Shown here: positions 16,276 through 23,441 of the stretch, in pieces
How the letters are laid out: each line of letters opens with the position of its first letter
Position numbering within the stretch: the stretch's first letter is position 1
Source: Blastococcus sp. LR1
Lineage (GTDB): Bacteria > Actinomycetota > Actinomycetes > Mycobacteriales > Geodermatophilaceae
DNA: 64,000 nt
Direction of reading: 5' to 3'
Assembly: GCF_020166105.1 (NCBI RefSeq)
Contig: NZ_JAIUJY010000003.1
Coordinates: 558,001 to 622,000, forward strand
The notes under the pieces: generated by a model
Told to the model about the DNA's origin: nothing
What the model saw: the letters and a program-made list of their open reading frames with translations, nothing else
Database searches by the model: none
Translations under genes and position numbers: made by a program

Positions 16276-16683
16276 GTGGCACAGCAGCACGCGGCAGGCG
16301 GCACGAGCACCCTTCCCGTCGCTCCCCTCCCCAGCCGGGGGAGCGATGAGCAGCGACGGTGCGGGTGGTGTCGTCGTGTCCTGCCCTCGCAGGGCTCGGT
16401 GGGCCGGCCCCGGCTGTACTGCGGTCAGGCGTGCCGTCAGCGGGCCTACGAGCAGCGCTCCGCCACCCAGAAGGCCGGCCTGCCCGGGGACGTCGTCCTC
16501 GTGTCGCGCGCCGACCTCGACGGGCTGCAGGACCGGCTGTACCAGCTGCGCTGCGCCTTGGAGGACGTGCAGACCATGCTCGGCGAGAAGCACACCAAGG
16601 CGGAGCTCGAGCGCTCGCTGGCCGACCTGGTGCACTCCACCGGCCGGCTCGACCGGCTCTGGGTCAGCGAGCGCTCGAGCTAG
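16276..16683 (+). CDS. Small zinc-ribbon-like actinobacterial protein
   Basis: A 135-residue protein of unknown function. The N-terminal part carries RRCGWCRRVL and, about 20 residues later, RPRLYCGQACRQRAYEQR. The C-x2-C and C-x3-C spacing suggests a treble-clef or zinc-ribbon site, a layout I recognise from conserved actinobacterial hypothetical proteins. The C-terminal half is helical, with heptad-like leucines (LDGLQDRLYQLRCALEDVQ) that could form a coiled coil. The GTG at 16276 is favoured because TACCGT, a fair -10 hexamer, lies 8 nt upstream, fitting a leaderless transcript. It is divergent from the aminotransferase gene. Confidence 0.65.
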   Translation: MAQQHAAGGTSTLPVAPLPSRGSDEQRRCGWCRRVLPSQGSVGRPRLYCGQACRQRAYEQRSATQKAGLPGDVVLVSRADLDGLQDRLYQLRCALEDVQTMLGEKHTKAELERSLADLVHSTGRLDRLWVSERSS

Positions 16684-16692
16684 CGGCTGGGA

Positions 16693-16929
16693 TCAGTCCG
16701 GGTCCTGCGAGTCGTCGTTCTCGTCCTCGGTGCCCGGCTGCTGGTTGCTGTTGTCGGGCAGGTTGCCCTGCTCCTCGCTGCCCGGGTCGTCGCCGTCGGT
16801 GTTCTCGCTGTCGTCCGTCGTGCCGTCGTTCTGGTCCTGACCGGCGGCTTGGCAGCCGGTCATCGTCACGCCACCTCCGAAGAGCGCCAGAGCGGCGAAC
16901 AGCGCGGCAAGCGGTCGTCTGATGTGCAT
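16693..16929 (-). CDS. Small acidic lipoprotein
   Basis: The 78-residue product begins with a signal peptide (RR at 4-5, then a hydrophobic stretch LAALFAALALFGGG) and a lipobox MTGC, so the mature protein would start at Cys26 and be lipid-anchored. The remaining about 50 residues are almost entirely Asp, Glu, Asn, Gln, Gly, Ser and Pro, with no predicted fold. This kind of short acidic lipoprotein is common in actinobacteria; function is unknown. The ATG gives the expected signal peptide length. An AT-rich inverted repeat lies 49 bp upstream in its promoter region. Confidence 0.65.
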   Translation of the reverse strand: MHIRRPLAALFAALALFGGGVTMTGCQAAGQDQNDGTTDDSENTDGDDPGSEEQGNLPDNSNQQPGTEDENDDSQDPD

Positions 16930-16977
16930 GCCTCGACCCTACGAACACCTGCCTCTGAGCGCCCCTCGAACCTCGCA

Positions 16978-17018
16978 CACCGGAGTGATTACGTCAGTGT
17001 TACGTAATTACTCCGGTG
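16978..17018. repeat. Strong AT-rich inverted repeat
   Basis: The arms CACCGGAGTGATTACGT (16978-16994) and ACGTAATTACTCCGGTG (17002-17018) pair over 17 positions with a single G-T pair, around a 7-nt loop. The inner halves are AT-rich, unusual for this chromosome. It lies upstream of the lipoprotein gene, so it could be an operator for a dimeric regulator, a transcript hairpin, or a terminator for something entering from the right. Confidence 0.8.
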
Positions 17019-17522
17019 CAGGTGGACAGGGGGGTAGCGCCCTCAGGGCGGCTGTACGGGCCTGCGGGCACATCGGGACGTATCGGCGACCCGCAGTGGC
17101 GGCCCCGGCATCAAGATCATCAGAAATCAAGATCGACAGACCAGGGGAGTCGGACAGGGGTGTCCGGAGGTGTGCACACGTCGGCGGCGGCGGGTCCGCC
17201 GCACCGGCGCAGATCGAGCCGGCGCCACGAGTTCAGACACTCGCAGCGGCACGGCATCCGAGAGGCGACGGGTCGGCCACGCAGAGGCACACCGACGCGG
17301 CAGTTCCACCCAGCGCGGTCGGTTCGGCGGATCGCGATCACAAGATCATCAACCCCTCTCACCGCGCCTGGTTCGTGCGCCGATAATCGACGTTATGTCA
17401 ACTCGTCTGGAGCGGAGGTGTCGGAAGGGGTCCGACGTCCTCCCCGATGAGCGTGCCACTCCCACCGCTGTGCGCCGCGGACCCGAGCAGCTGACCGCGC
17501 AGGAACGGGAGACGATGACCGC
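17019..17522. other. Gene-poor gap with short repeats
   Basis: No reliable gene is visible in these 500 bases. The patch carries two identical 11-bp copies of CAAGATCATCA (17112-17122 and 17341-17351), and the nonamer ATCAAGATC occurs twice (17110-17118 and 17126-17134). Open frames here lack ribosome sites and any recognisable domain. The segment between the 11-bp copies, about 230 bp, could be a decayed small insertion, but no inverted terminal repeats were found. Confidence 0.5.
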
Positions 17523-18107
17523 ATGCCTGTCGCCTGGACACACGTCGGCCGCTTCTGGACCAACGGCGAGCCGTTCCTGGCCGTGGACGAGGATCTGCTC
17601 CCGGCATGGCGCGGCATGTCGGACGAGGCCTACGAGGCTCTGGTCCCCCACCTGGACTACGAGCTCAGCAGCATCCCGGTGGGCGCAGGCTCCGCGGCGA
17701 TCGTCCTGACCGATCCGGAGATCGGCGACGAGGGCTGGCTGGAGGTCTTCCGTGGCGACGACGGCAGCATCGCCGTCCTCCAGGTCAGTGCCGAGAACTA
17801 TCGGGACGTGCTGGAGCTGGCGTTGCGCTTCCCGGCCACCGACGACCAGCCCGGCGACGGCGTCGCGGTGCCCAGTGGCCGGTTGGCTTTCGTCAGCGCC
17901 GCGCTGGACGGCACCGGCGACGACGGCGCACTGCTGATGCCCGAGTCCCCCGGTGCGACCCCGCAGTCCGACGACGCCGAGCCGGACGACCGCAGCCCGT
18001 TGCTCGTCGTCCCACCCGGCTCGTTCACCATGTCGGTCCGCTGGCGCACCGAGCTCGGCGAGGACGCCGCCTTCGCCCGCTGGACGTTCGCCCGGGTCGA
18101 CCGCTGA
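17523..18107 (+). CDS. Hypothetical protein, possibly Imm21-like
   Basis: The 194-residue protein is acidic and cytoplasmic. Its first 70 residues (HVGRFWTNGEPFLAVDEDLLPAW, then DYELSSIPVGAGSAAIVLTDPE) resemble the pattern of the Imm21 immunity-protein family, in which a Gly-Pro strand and a Trp-Gly turn are followed by a DYDRA-like segment. The similarity is from memory and weak. The C-terminal part is rich in Asp and Pro before ending in a beta-rich segment. No polymorphic toxin gene is adjacent, so an immunity role is unsupported by context. The GTG/ATG choice is the ATG at 17523, preceded by GGGAGAC. Confidence 0.55.
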   Translation: MPVAWTHVGRFWTNGEPFLAVDEDLLPAWRGMSDEAYEALVPHLDYELSSIPVGAGSAAIVLTDPEIGDEGWLEVFRGDDGSIAVLQVSAENYRDVLELALRFPATDDQPGDGVAVPSGRLAFVSAALDGTGDDGALLMPESPGATPQSDDAEPDDRSPLLVVPPGSFTMSVRWRTELGEDAAFARWTFARVDR

Positions 18108-18164
18108 GTTTCGTCACACCCGACCGTCGTACCTGGACAGCAGCCCATTCCCCCTGGAGGTTCC

Positions 18165-18566
18165 GTGCCCGGCAGACTGCAGCCGATTCTCGTCACGCCC
18201 GACCTCGAGCGCCTCCGCGCCTTCTACGTCGGCATCCTGGACGCGACCGAGGTGCGGCGGTACCCCGACGACGGGCCGGTGTTCTTCGTGGGGCTCCGCT
18301 TCGGGGACGGCGACGAGCTCGGTCTGGTCGCCGACACCGCGGTGGAGGCCGGCACTCCTGGGCGGGTGGTGCTCAGCATCGACGTGGCCGACGTCGACGC
18401 GCTCCTCCCCCGCGTCGAGGAACTCGGCGGCCGCGCGCCCGGTCCGCCCAACGACATGCCGTGGGGCCAACGGGTCGCGCACGTCGCGGATCCCGACGGC
18501 AACGCGCTCAACCTCACGCAGCAGCTGGAAGCCGGTTCGCCGGTTCCGCCGCAGGTCCGCGGGTAG
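18165..18566 (+). CDS. VOC family (glyoxalase-like) protein
   Basis: A 133-residue single vicinal-oxygen-chelate protein. It has the two beta-alpha-beta-beta-beta modules of the fold: LQPILVTPDLERLRAFYVGIL at the N-terminus and VVLSIDVADVDALLPRVEELGG in the middle, closing with WGQRVAHVADPDGNALNLTQ, where the D-P-D-G-N-x-L turn is the family hallmark. VOC proteins act as dioxygenases, isomerases or resistance proteins that bind their target; nothing here selects between these. The GTG at 18165 has GGAGG 6 nt upstream. Confidence 0.82.
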   Translation: MPGRLQPILVTPDLERLRAFYVGILDATEVRRYPDDGPVFFVGLRFGDGDELGLVADTAVEAGTPGRVVLSIDVADVDALLPRVEELGGRAPGPPNDMPWGQRVAHVADPDGNALNLTQQLEAGSPVPPQVRG

Positions 18567-18597
18567 CGGTCGGGGAACGCCCGACCGAGGAGGATCC

Positions 18598-18786
18598 ATG
18601 ACCGAGCAGCGCCCCGACACCGACGAGCAGGACGAGCCCGGCGGCACGCCGTCCCCGAGCCCCGACAACCTGACCGACCGCCCCCTCTCCCCCGGAGACG
18701 ACGGATCGGCGAAGGCCGTGCCCGGCGCCTACGAGGCCGACGAGTCCGAGCAGGAGCGCGGAAAGGCCGTCAAGCCCGGCAACTGA
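18598..18786 (+). CDS. Small disordered acidic protein
   Basis: A 62-residue protein rich in Asp, Glu, Pro, Gly and Ser, with almost no hydrophobic residues, so it is probably unstructured. There is no signal peptide or recognisable domain. Its reality is supported by a near-ideal ribosome site (GAGGAGG, 5 nt before the ATG) and by its position 31 bp after the VOC gene in the same direction. Function unknown. Confidence 0.6.
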   Translation: MTEQRPDTDEQDEPGGTPSPSPDNLTDRPLSPGDDGSAKAVPGAYEADESEQERGKAVKPGN

Positions 18787-18827
18787 GACAGGCTCCGCGG
18801 CGGACCGCGCGTGCCACGATCGGCGTC

Positions 18828-19445
18828 GTGGACGTCTTCGCGCACATCGCCGACGAGCGACGTGGCCTGGCAGACCTGGTGTCGGGACTGTCCACCGAGC
18901 AGCGGACGACCCCGAGCCTGTGCGCCGAGTGGGACGTCCACCACGTGGTCGCGCACCTCGTCGTGCCCCTGGAGGTGGGGATCCCCCGGTTCGTGCTGGC
19001 GATGCTGGCCGCCCGGGGGAACTTCGACCGCGCGAACGTCCGAATGGCCCGCGAGCAGGGGCGGCGTCCCTTCGCCGAGCTCGTCGAGGTGCTCCGCCGC
19101 AAGGCCGACTCGCGGTTCACCCCTCCCGGTGCCGGCCCCGAGGCGCCGCTCACCGATCTGCTGGTGCACGGCCTGGACATCCGCCGGCCCCTGGGCCTGG
19201 CGCGCGACATCCCCGAGGAGCGCCTGCGCACGTCACTGGAGTTCGTGGCGGCCGGCGGCCTCGACGCCGAGCCCACCGTGCGCGGGCTGCGCTTCGAGGC
19301 CGACGACGTCGCCTGGTCGTCCGGCAGCGGCCCGGTCATGCGCGGCCGGGCCGAGGCGCTGCTGCTGGCGATGACGGGCCGCGGGACGGCGCTCGACGAG
19401 CTCAGCGGCGACGGCGTCGCGACCCTGCGGAGCCGGCTGGCCTGA
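18828..19445 (+). CDS. Maleylpyruvate isomerase family mycothiol-dependent protein
   Basis: The 205-residue protein belongs to the DinB-like MDMPI family. Its N-terminal half is a four-helix bundle with WDVHHVVAHL (about residues 34-43), where the family's metal-binding His sits, and a second conserved patch LVHGLDIRRPLG (about 113-124) close to the second metal ligand region. Members use mycothiol, the actinobacterial thiol, in isomerisation or transfer reactions; many have no known substrate. The GTG start follows the small acidic protein gene by 41 bp. The 3' end overlaps the convergent gene by 44 bp. Confidence 0.75.
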   Translation: MDVFAHIADERRGLADLVSGLSTEQRTTPSLCAEWDVHHVVAHLVVPLEVGIPRFVLAMLAARGNFDRANVRMAREQGRRPFAELVEVLRRKADSRFTPPGAGPEAPLTDLLVHGLDIRRPLGLARDIPEERLRTSLEFVAAGGLDAEPTVRGLRFEADDVAWSSGSGPVMRGRAEALLLAMTGRGTALDELSGDGVATLRSRLA

Positions 19446-20031
19446 CCCGGTCGCCGCCCTGCAGCCATCCCTGCAACAGGCCGGTGACCCACGGGAGCAT
19501 CACGTAGACCATGAGCGGGGTGAGGACCGCGGTCAGCACGAGCACCCGCAGCACGACGTGCACGTCACCCAGCGCCGCTCCGAGCGTCACGGTCGCCAGC
19601 AGGTTCATCGGAAAGAAGACCAGCCAGATCGTCACGGCCTGCTTCCACCGCGGCGGCGCGGCCGGAGCCGGCGCGGCGTGGACCTCCTCGACCAGCGGGG
19701 AGTCGAACCAGCCCTCGATGCCGGTGCGGCGCTCCGTGCGCGTGACCTCGGCGAGCCCCTGAGCCGAGCGCAACCACCACTGCCGCTCCGCCGATGCCTC
19801 CCAGCCCACCAACGCCGACTGATCGGCGAAGCGGGCGAGCATGTGCCACTCGTCGGCGTCGCGGCGCGAGCGCACCCAGCCGCCGCCGAGGAACCCGGGG
19901 AAGCTCTCGGCCATGCTGAGACCGGCGCGGATCCACGCCGTCATCTCACGCGTCTGCGCCGGGTCGGCGCGCCGCGTGAAGGAGACCGTCACCGGGAGGT
20001 CGTCCCGGCTGACGGAGGTGGTCGTCGTCAT
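19402..20031 (-). CDS. Antibiotic-biosynthesis-monooxygenase-domain membrane protein
   Basis: The 209-residue protein has an N-terminal ABM (dimeric alpha-beta barrel) domain, visible as VTVSFTRRADPAQTREMTAWIRAG and then FPGFLGGGWVRS and EWHMLARFADQSALVGWEAS. Two hydrophobic segments follow (about residues 135-155 and 163-185), then an Arg-rich tail. This ABM-plus-membrane arrangement is a known actinobacterial architecture without a defined role; it may be a membrane-tethered oxygenase or haem-binding protein. ATG at 20031 begins the conserved part. The last 44 bp overlap the convergent MDMPI-family gene, so the basic tail may be an extension. Confidence 0.72.
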   Translation of the reverse strand: MTTTTSVSRDDLPVTVSFTRRADPAQTREMTAWIRAGLSMAESFPGFLGGGWVRSRRDADEWHMLARFADQSALVGWEASAERQWWLRSAQGLAEVTRTERRTGIEGWFDSPLVEEVHAAPAPAAPPRWKQAVTIWLVFFPMNLLATVTLGAALGDVHVVLRVLVLTAVLTPLMVYVMLPWVTGLLQGWLQGGDRVRPAGSAGSRRRRR

Positions 20032-20157
20032 CGCTCCAGCATCCGGCCTGGATGCCGGAATCGCGTCCCCCGAGCTGGTGTGAGGCGCCTCTCCGCACCG
20101 GGCGACACGGGCGCCGCTCCCCCGGTCCTGCCAGGTCGGTGCGGTTGACTGCCCGGC

Positions 20158-20862
20158 GTGGAGGTCCTCGGCCGGTTCTGGGCGCGCGTCACCGCGACGG
20201 TCCCCGACCTGTCGACGACGGTGCTGCTGACGACGGCGGTCGCGGCGGCGGTACTTGTCCTCTCCCCCGCCCTCTGGCGTCCGGCCCGCAACGTCGTGAC
20301 GATCGCGCACGAGGGCGCGCATGGCCTCGTCGCGCTCGCCGCGGGGCGTCGGCTGGCCGGCATCCGGCTGCACTCCGACACCTCGGGGCTGACGGTCTCC
20401 GCCGGGCGGCCCACCGGGCTCGGGATGGTGCTGACCTGCGCGGCCGGCTACACCGGGCCCGCCCTGTTCGGCCTGGGTGCGGCGGCGCTGCTCTCGGCCG
20501 GCCACGCCGTCGGCCTGCTGTGGGCTCTGCTCGCCCTGCTGGCGCTGCTGCTGGTGCAGATCCGCAACTGGTACGGGCTGTGGTCGGTGCTCGTCACCGG
20601 CGGCATCGTCTTCGCCGCCACCTGGTGGCTCCCCCCGGACGGGCAGGCCGCGTTCGCCGCGCTGGCCACCTGGTTCCTCCTGCTCGCTGCTCCCCGCGCC
20701 GTCCTCGAGCTGCAGACCGCCCGCCGGCGGCGGTCGGCGTCGGACTCCGACGCCGACCAACTGGCCAGGCTCACGCCGTTCCCCGCCCTGTTCTGGGTCG
20801 GTTTCTTCCTGCTCGTCGACGTCGGTGCGCTCGTTCTGGGCGCGAGGTGGCTGCTCACCTGA
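20158..20862 (+). CDS. M50-family membrane metallopeptidase
   Basis: The 234-residue integral membrane protein has the zinc motif HEGAH (about residues 51-55), an HExxH form, placed after the first hydrophobic segment, as in M50B-like site-2 proteases. Further hydrophobic segments occupy most of the rest, with a long charged loop LQTARRRRSASDSDADQ near residue 188. A distal aspartate for the zinc site is not obvious (VFLLVD at the C-terminus is a candidate). Such proteases usually cut membrane-embedded regulators. GTG at 20158 gives a short cytoplasmic lead before the first helix. It is divergent from the ABM-domain gene. Confidence 0.78.
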   Translation: MEVLGRFWARVTATVPDLSTTVLLTTAVAAAVLVLSPALWRPARNVVTIAHEGAHGLVALAAGRRLAGIRLHSDTSGLTVSAGRPTGLGMVLTCAAGYTGPALFGLGAAALLSAGHAVGLLWALLALLALLLVQIRNWYGLWSVLVTGGIVFAATWWLPPDGQAAFAALATWFLLLAAPRAVLELQTARRRRSASDSDADQLARLTPFPALFWVGFFLLVDVGALVLGARWLLT

Positions 20863-20884
20863 GCCACCGGCTACGCCGGTCCGG

Positions 20885-20905
20885 TGTTGGGGATAACGGT
20901 CGTAT
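20885..20905 (+). promoter_or_regulatory. Promoter-like 21-bp motif, copy B
   Basis: TGTTGGGGATAACGGTCGTAT matches copy A (1959-1979) at 20 of 21 positions. Here it does not precede a convincing gene but points toward a large hairpin 48 nt downstream. A frame starting at the GTG at 20914 would encode an Arg- and Ala-rich peptide through the hairpin, with no recognisable domain. Confidence 0.5.
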
Positions 20906-20952
20906 CGGCAGCCGTGAACGGGCGCCGCAACCGCTGCCTCCGAACCGCCGCC

Positions 20953-21027
20953 GGCGCTCTGCGTGCGCTCCTCGTGCTCTGCGCGCGCTGCAGGATGCTT
21001 AGAGCACGAGGAGCAGCAGAGAGCGCC
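20953..21027. ncRNA. Candidate structured RNA or bidirectional terminator
   Basis: Two nested perfect helices are visible: GCTCCTCGTGCTC (20967-20979) with GAGCACGAGGAGC (21002-21014), 13 bp, and GGCGCTCT (20953-20960) with AGAGCGCC (21020-21027), 8 bp, separated by a 6/5-nt internal loop and closed by a 22-nt apical loop. It lies between the convergent M50 and GH65 genes and downstream of a promoter-like motif. It could terminate both neighbours, or be a small RNA of roughly 120 nt. Confidence 0.5.
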
Positions 21028-21068
21028 CCCGATGCGCGCCGCGCACGGGCCGGCGCGACCAGCCGACG

Positions 21069-23441
21069 TCAGGCGGTGCGCCCCCGGGAGCGCCGGCGGG
21101 GCTCACGGCCGGGCGGCTGCGACACCGGCTCGACATCGGGCGGCGGGGGCACGTCCAGCACCAGGTCGCTGTGATCCACCGTCACCCGGCGCCCGTGGTG
21201 GCGGATGGCCAGCGGTTCGCCGTCCACCAGCCGGTAGGTCGTCCGGTCCGGCTCGACGGTCACAGTCAGCTTGCGGCCGCGGTAGACGACGCGGAAGCGC
21301 AGTCGGGTGATCCGCTCAGGCAGCCGCGGCGCGAAGGTGAGCTCCCCGCCGTGGTCCCGCAGCCCACCGAAGCCGGCGACCGCCACCGTCCACCCACCGG
21401 CCAGCGAGGCGATGTGCAGCCCGTGCCCGGAGTTGGAGTGCAGGTTCTGGATGTCGGTGAGCGCCGCCTCGGCCCAGTACTGGTGCGCGAGCTCGAGGTG
21501 CCCGGTCTCCGCGGCGACGACCGCCTGCTGGGTGGCCGAGAGCGAGGAGTCCCGGGTGGTGCGGGGCTCGTAGTAGGCGAAATCAGCGATCTTCTCCTCG
21601 AGGGTGAACGCGTCCCCCCGCAGGTGCAGCGCCATCACCAGGTCGGCCTGCTTGACCACCTGGGTCCGGTAGATCTCGAAGTAGGGGTAGTGCAGCAGCA
21701 GCGGGTACTTCTCCCGCGGCGTGCCCGCGAAGTCCCACTCCTCGTGGTGGGTGAAGCCGTCGGACTGCATGTGCACGCCGCGCTGGGTGTCGTAGGGCAC
21801 CGCCATCAGCGACGCCGCCCGCAGCCACTCGGCCACCTCGTCGTCGGTGATCCCCATCCGGGCCGCGACGTCGGGCTGCCGCCGCACCGCCACGGCCGCC
21901 TCGCGCAGGTTCCGCTGCGCCATGAGGTTCGTGTAGACGTTGTTGTCCACGACGGCGGTGTACTCGTCAGGCCCGGTGACGCCGTCGATGCGGAAGCCGT
22001 GCTCGGCGTCGAAGTGACCCAACGAGGCCCAGAGCCGCGCCGTCTCCAACAGCAGCTCGGCGCCGTAGTCGCGGTCGAAGGACTCGTCCAGCGTGGCGGA
22101 GTGGTAGCGGACGACGGCGTCGGCGATGTCGGCGTTGATGTGGAAGGCCGCCGTTCCGGCGGGCCAGTAGCCCGAGGTCTCCTCGCCGCGGATCGTCCGC
22201 CACGGGAACGCCGCTCCCCGCAGACCCAGCACCCGTGCGCGGTCGCGCGCCAGGCCGAGCGTCGAGTACCGCCAGATCAACGCGTCCCGGACGGCCTGGG
22301 GCGCGGTGTAGGTGAGCACCGGCAGCACGTAGGTCTCGGTGTCCCAGAAGGTGTGCCCGTCGTAGCCCGGCCCGGTGAGGCCCTTGGCGGGGATGGCCTG
22401 CCGCTCCGCGCGCAGCCCGGCCTGCAGGACGTGGAACATCCCGACGCGCACCGCCTGCTGCAGCTCGTCGTCGCCCTCGATCTCGACGTCGGCCTCGTCC
22501 CAGTGCTGGGCCAGCAGCTCCCGCTGCTCACGCAGCAGCCGGTCGAAGCCGGCCAGCTTCGCCGTCGACAGCGCGGCCTCCACCTGGTCGCGCAGCGCCG
22601 GGGCCGAGCGACGGGAGGACCAGCCGTAGGCCAGGAACTTGACCAGGGTGAGCGAGCCGCCGGGCGGGATGCGGGCGGCCAGCGTGTACCGGGCGAGGTC
22701 GCTCGCGGCCTCGACGTCCTCGGTGCAGCTGTCGGGGACCGTGATGAGGTGGTCCATGCCGGCGGCCACCCGCAGCCTGCTGCGCTTGGTGTGGTGTACC
22801 AGCACCGCCTTGCGGCCCCGGGCGGCGGCCAGCTCGCACTGCAGGGGGTTGGCCAGGGCCGCCGCGGCGCGCGGGTCGTCGTCCTCTCCCGCTGCGACGC
22901 CGTCGTCGTTGGCCAGCAGGTCCGACTGCAGGGCGACGTAGAGGTCGCCGAGGTCGTCGACGACCTCGACCTTGTACTCGACGGCGGCGATGGAGCGGCG
23001 CACGAGCGACACCAGCCGGGTGCTGGTCACCCGCACGGTGCGCCCACCCGGCGAGCGCCACTCGGTGGACCGCCGCAGCACGCCGGCCTTGAGGTCCAGC
23101 GTCCGCTGGTGGTCGATGATCTCGCCGTAGGTCAGGTCCAGCGGGGAGTCGTTGACCAGCAGCCGGATCAGCTTGCCGTCGGTCACGTTGACGACCGTCT
23201 GGCCCATCTCGGGGAAGCCGTAGCCGGCCTCCGCGTAGGGCAGCGGCCGCTCCTCGAAGAAGCCGTTGAGGTAGGTGCCCGGCACCGCGACCGGCTCGCC
23301 CTCCTCGAAGGAGCCGCGCATGCCGATGTGCCCGTTGGCCAGCGCGAACACCGACTCGTGCACGCCGAGCGAGCTGTGGTCCAGGCCCACCTCGGTGAGC
23401 GCCCAGGGCTCGACCGGGAAGACCGCGCGCCCCTCCGTCAC
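21069..23441 (-). CDS. Glycoside hydrolase family 65 protein (disaccharide phosphorylase/hydrolase)
   Basis: GH65 enzymes split alpha-glucosidic disaccharides such as trehalose, maltose or kojibiose, usually with phosphate. The 790-residue product has the N-terminal beta-sandwich (residues about 10-280), the (alpha/alpha)6 barrel with the conserved GPGYDGHTFWDTE segment and the catalytic acid Glu in GVTGPDEYTAVVDNN, and the GHGLHIASLAGG phosphate-side block near residue 680. The start codon GTG overlaps the upstream phosphoglucomutase gene stop (GTGA). M. tuberculosis has the same pair as Rv3400-Rv3401, and the pairing implies that glucose-1-phosphate released here is isomerised next. The substrate and hydrolase-versus-phosphorylase choice stay open. 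Confidence 0.9.
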   Translation of the reverse strand: MTEGRAVFPVEPWALTEVGLDHSSLGVHESVFALANGHIGMRGSFEEGEPVAVPGTYLNGFFEERPLPYAEAGYGFPEMGQTVVNVTDGKLIRLLVNDSPLDLTYGEIIDHQRTLDLKAGVLRRSTEWRSPGGRTVRVTSTRLVSLVRRSIAAVEYKVEVVDDLGDLYVALQSDLLANDDGVAAGEDDDPRAAAALANPLQCELAAARGRKAVLVHHTKRSRLRVAAGMDHLITVPDSCTEDVEAASDLARYTLAARIPPGGSLTLVKFLAYGWSSRRSAPALRDQVEAALSTAKLAGFDRLLREQRELLAQHWDEADVEIEGDDELQQAVRVGMFHVLQAGLRAERQAIPAKGLTGPGYDGHTFWDTETYVLPVLTYTAPQAVRDALIWRYSTLGLARDRARVLGLRGAAFPWRTIRGEETSGYWPAGTAAFHINADIADAVVRYHSATLDESFDRDYGAELLLETARLWASLGHFDAEHGFRIDGVTGPDEYTAVVDNNVYTNLMAQRNLREAAVAVRRQPDVAARMGITDDEVAEWLRAASLMAVPYDTQRGVHMQSDGFTHHEEWDFAGTPREKYPLLLHYPYFEIYRTQVVKQADLVMALHLRGDAFTLEEKIADFAYYEPRTTRDSSLSATQQAVVAAETGHLELAHQYWAEAALTDIQNLHSNSGHGLHIASLAGGWTVAVAGFGGLRDHGGELTFAPRLPERITRLRFRVVYRGRKLTVTVEPDRTTYRLVDGEPLAIRHHGRRVTVDHSDLVLDVPPPPDVEPVSQPPGREPRRRSRGRTA

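Noticed and set aside
17016-17450. Open frames in the gap before 17523
   Set aside because: They have no ribosome site, a random-looking Arg/Ser/His composition and no domain, and they cross the repeats.
20914-21174. Leaderless peptide starting at the GTG after motif copy B
   Set aside because: The frame passes through the hairpin, is Arg/Ala-rich and runs into the 3' end of the GH65 gene; a non-coding RNA is a better reading.
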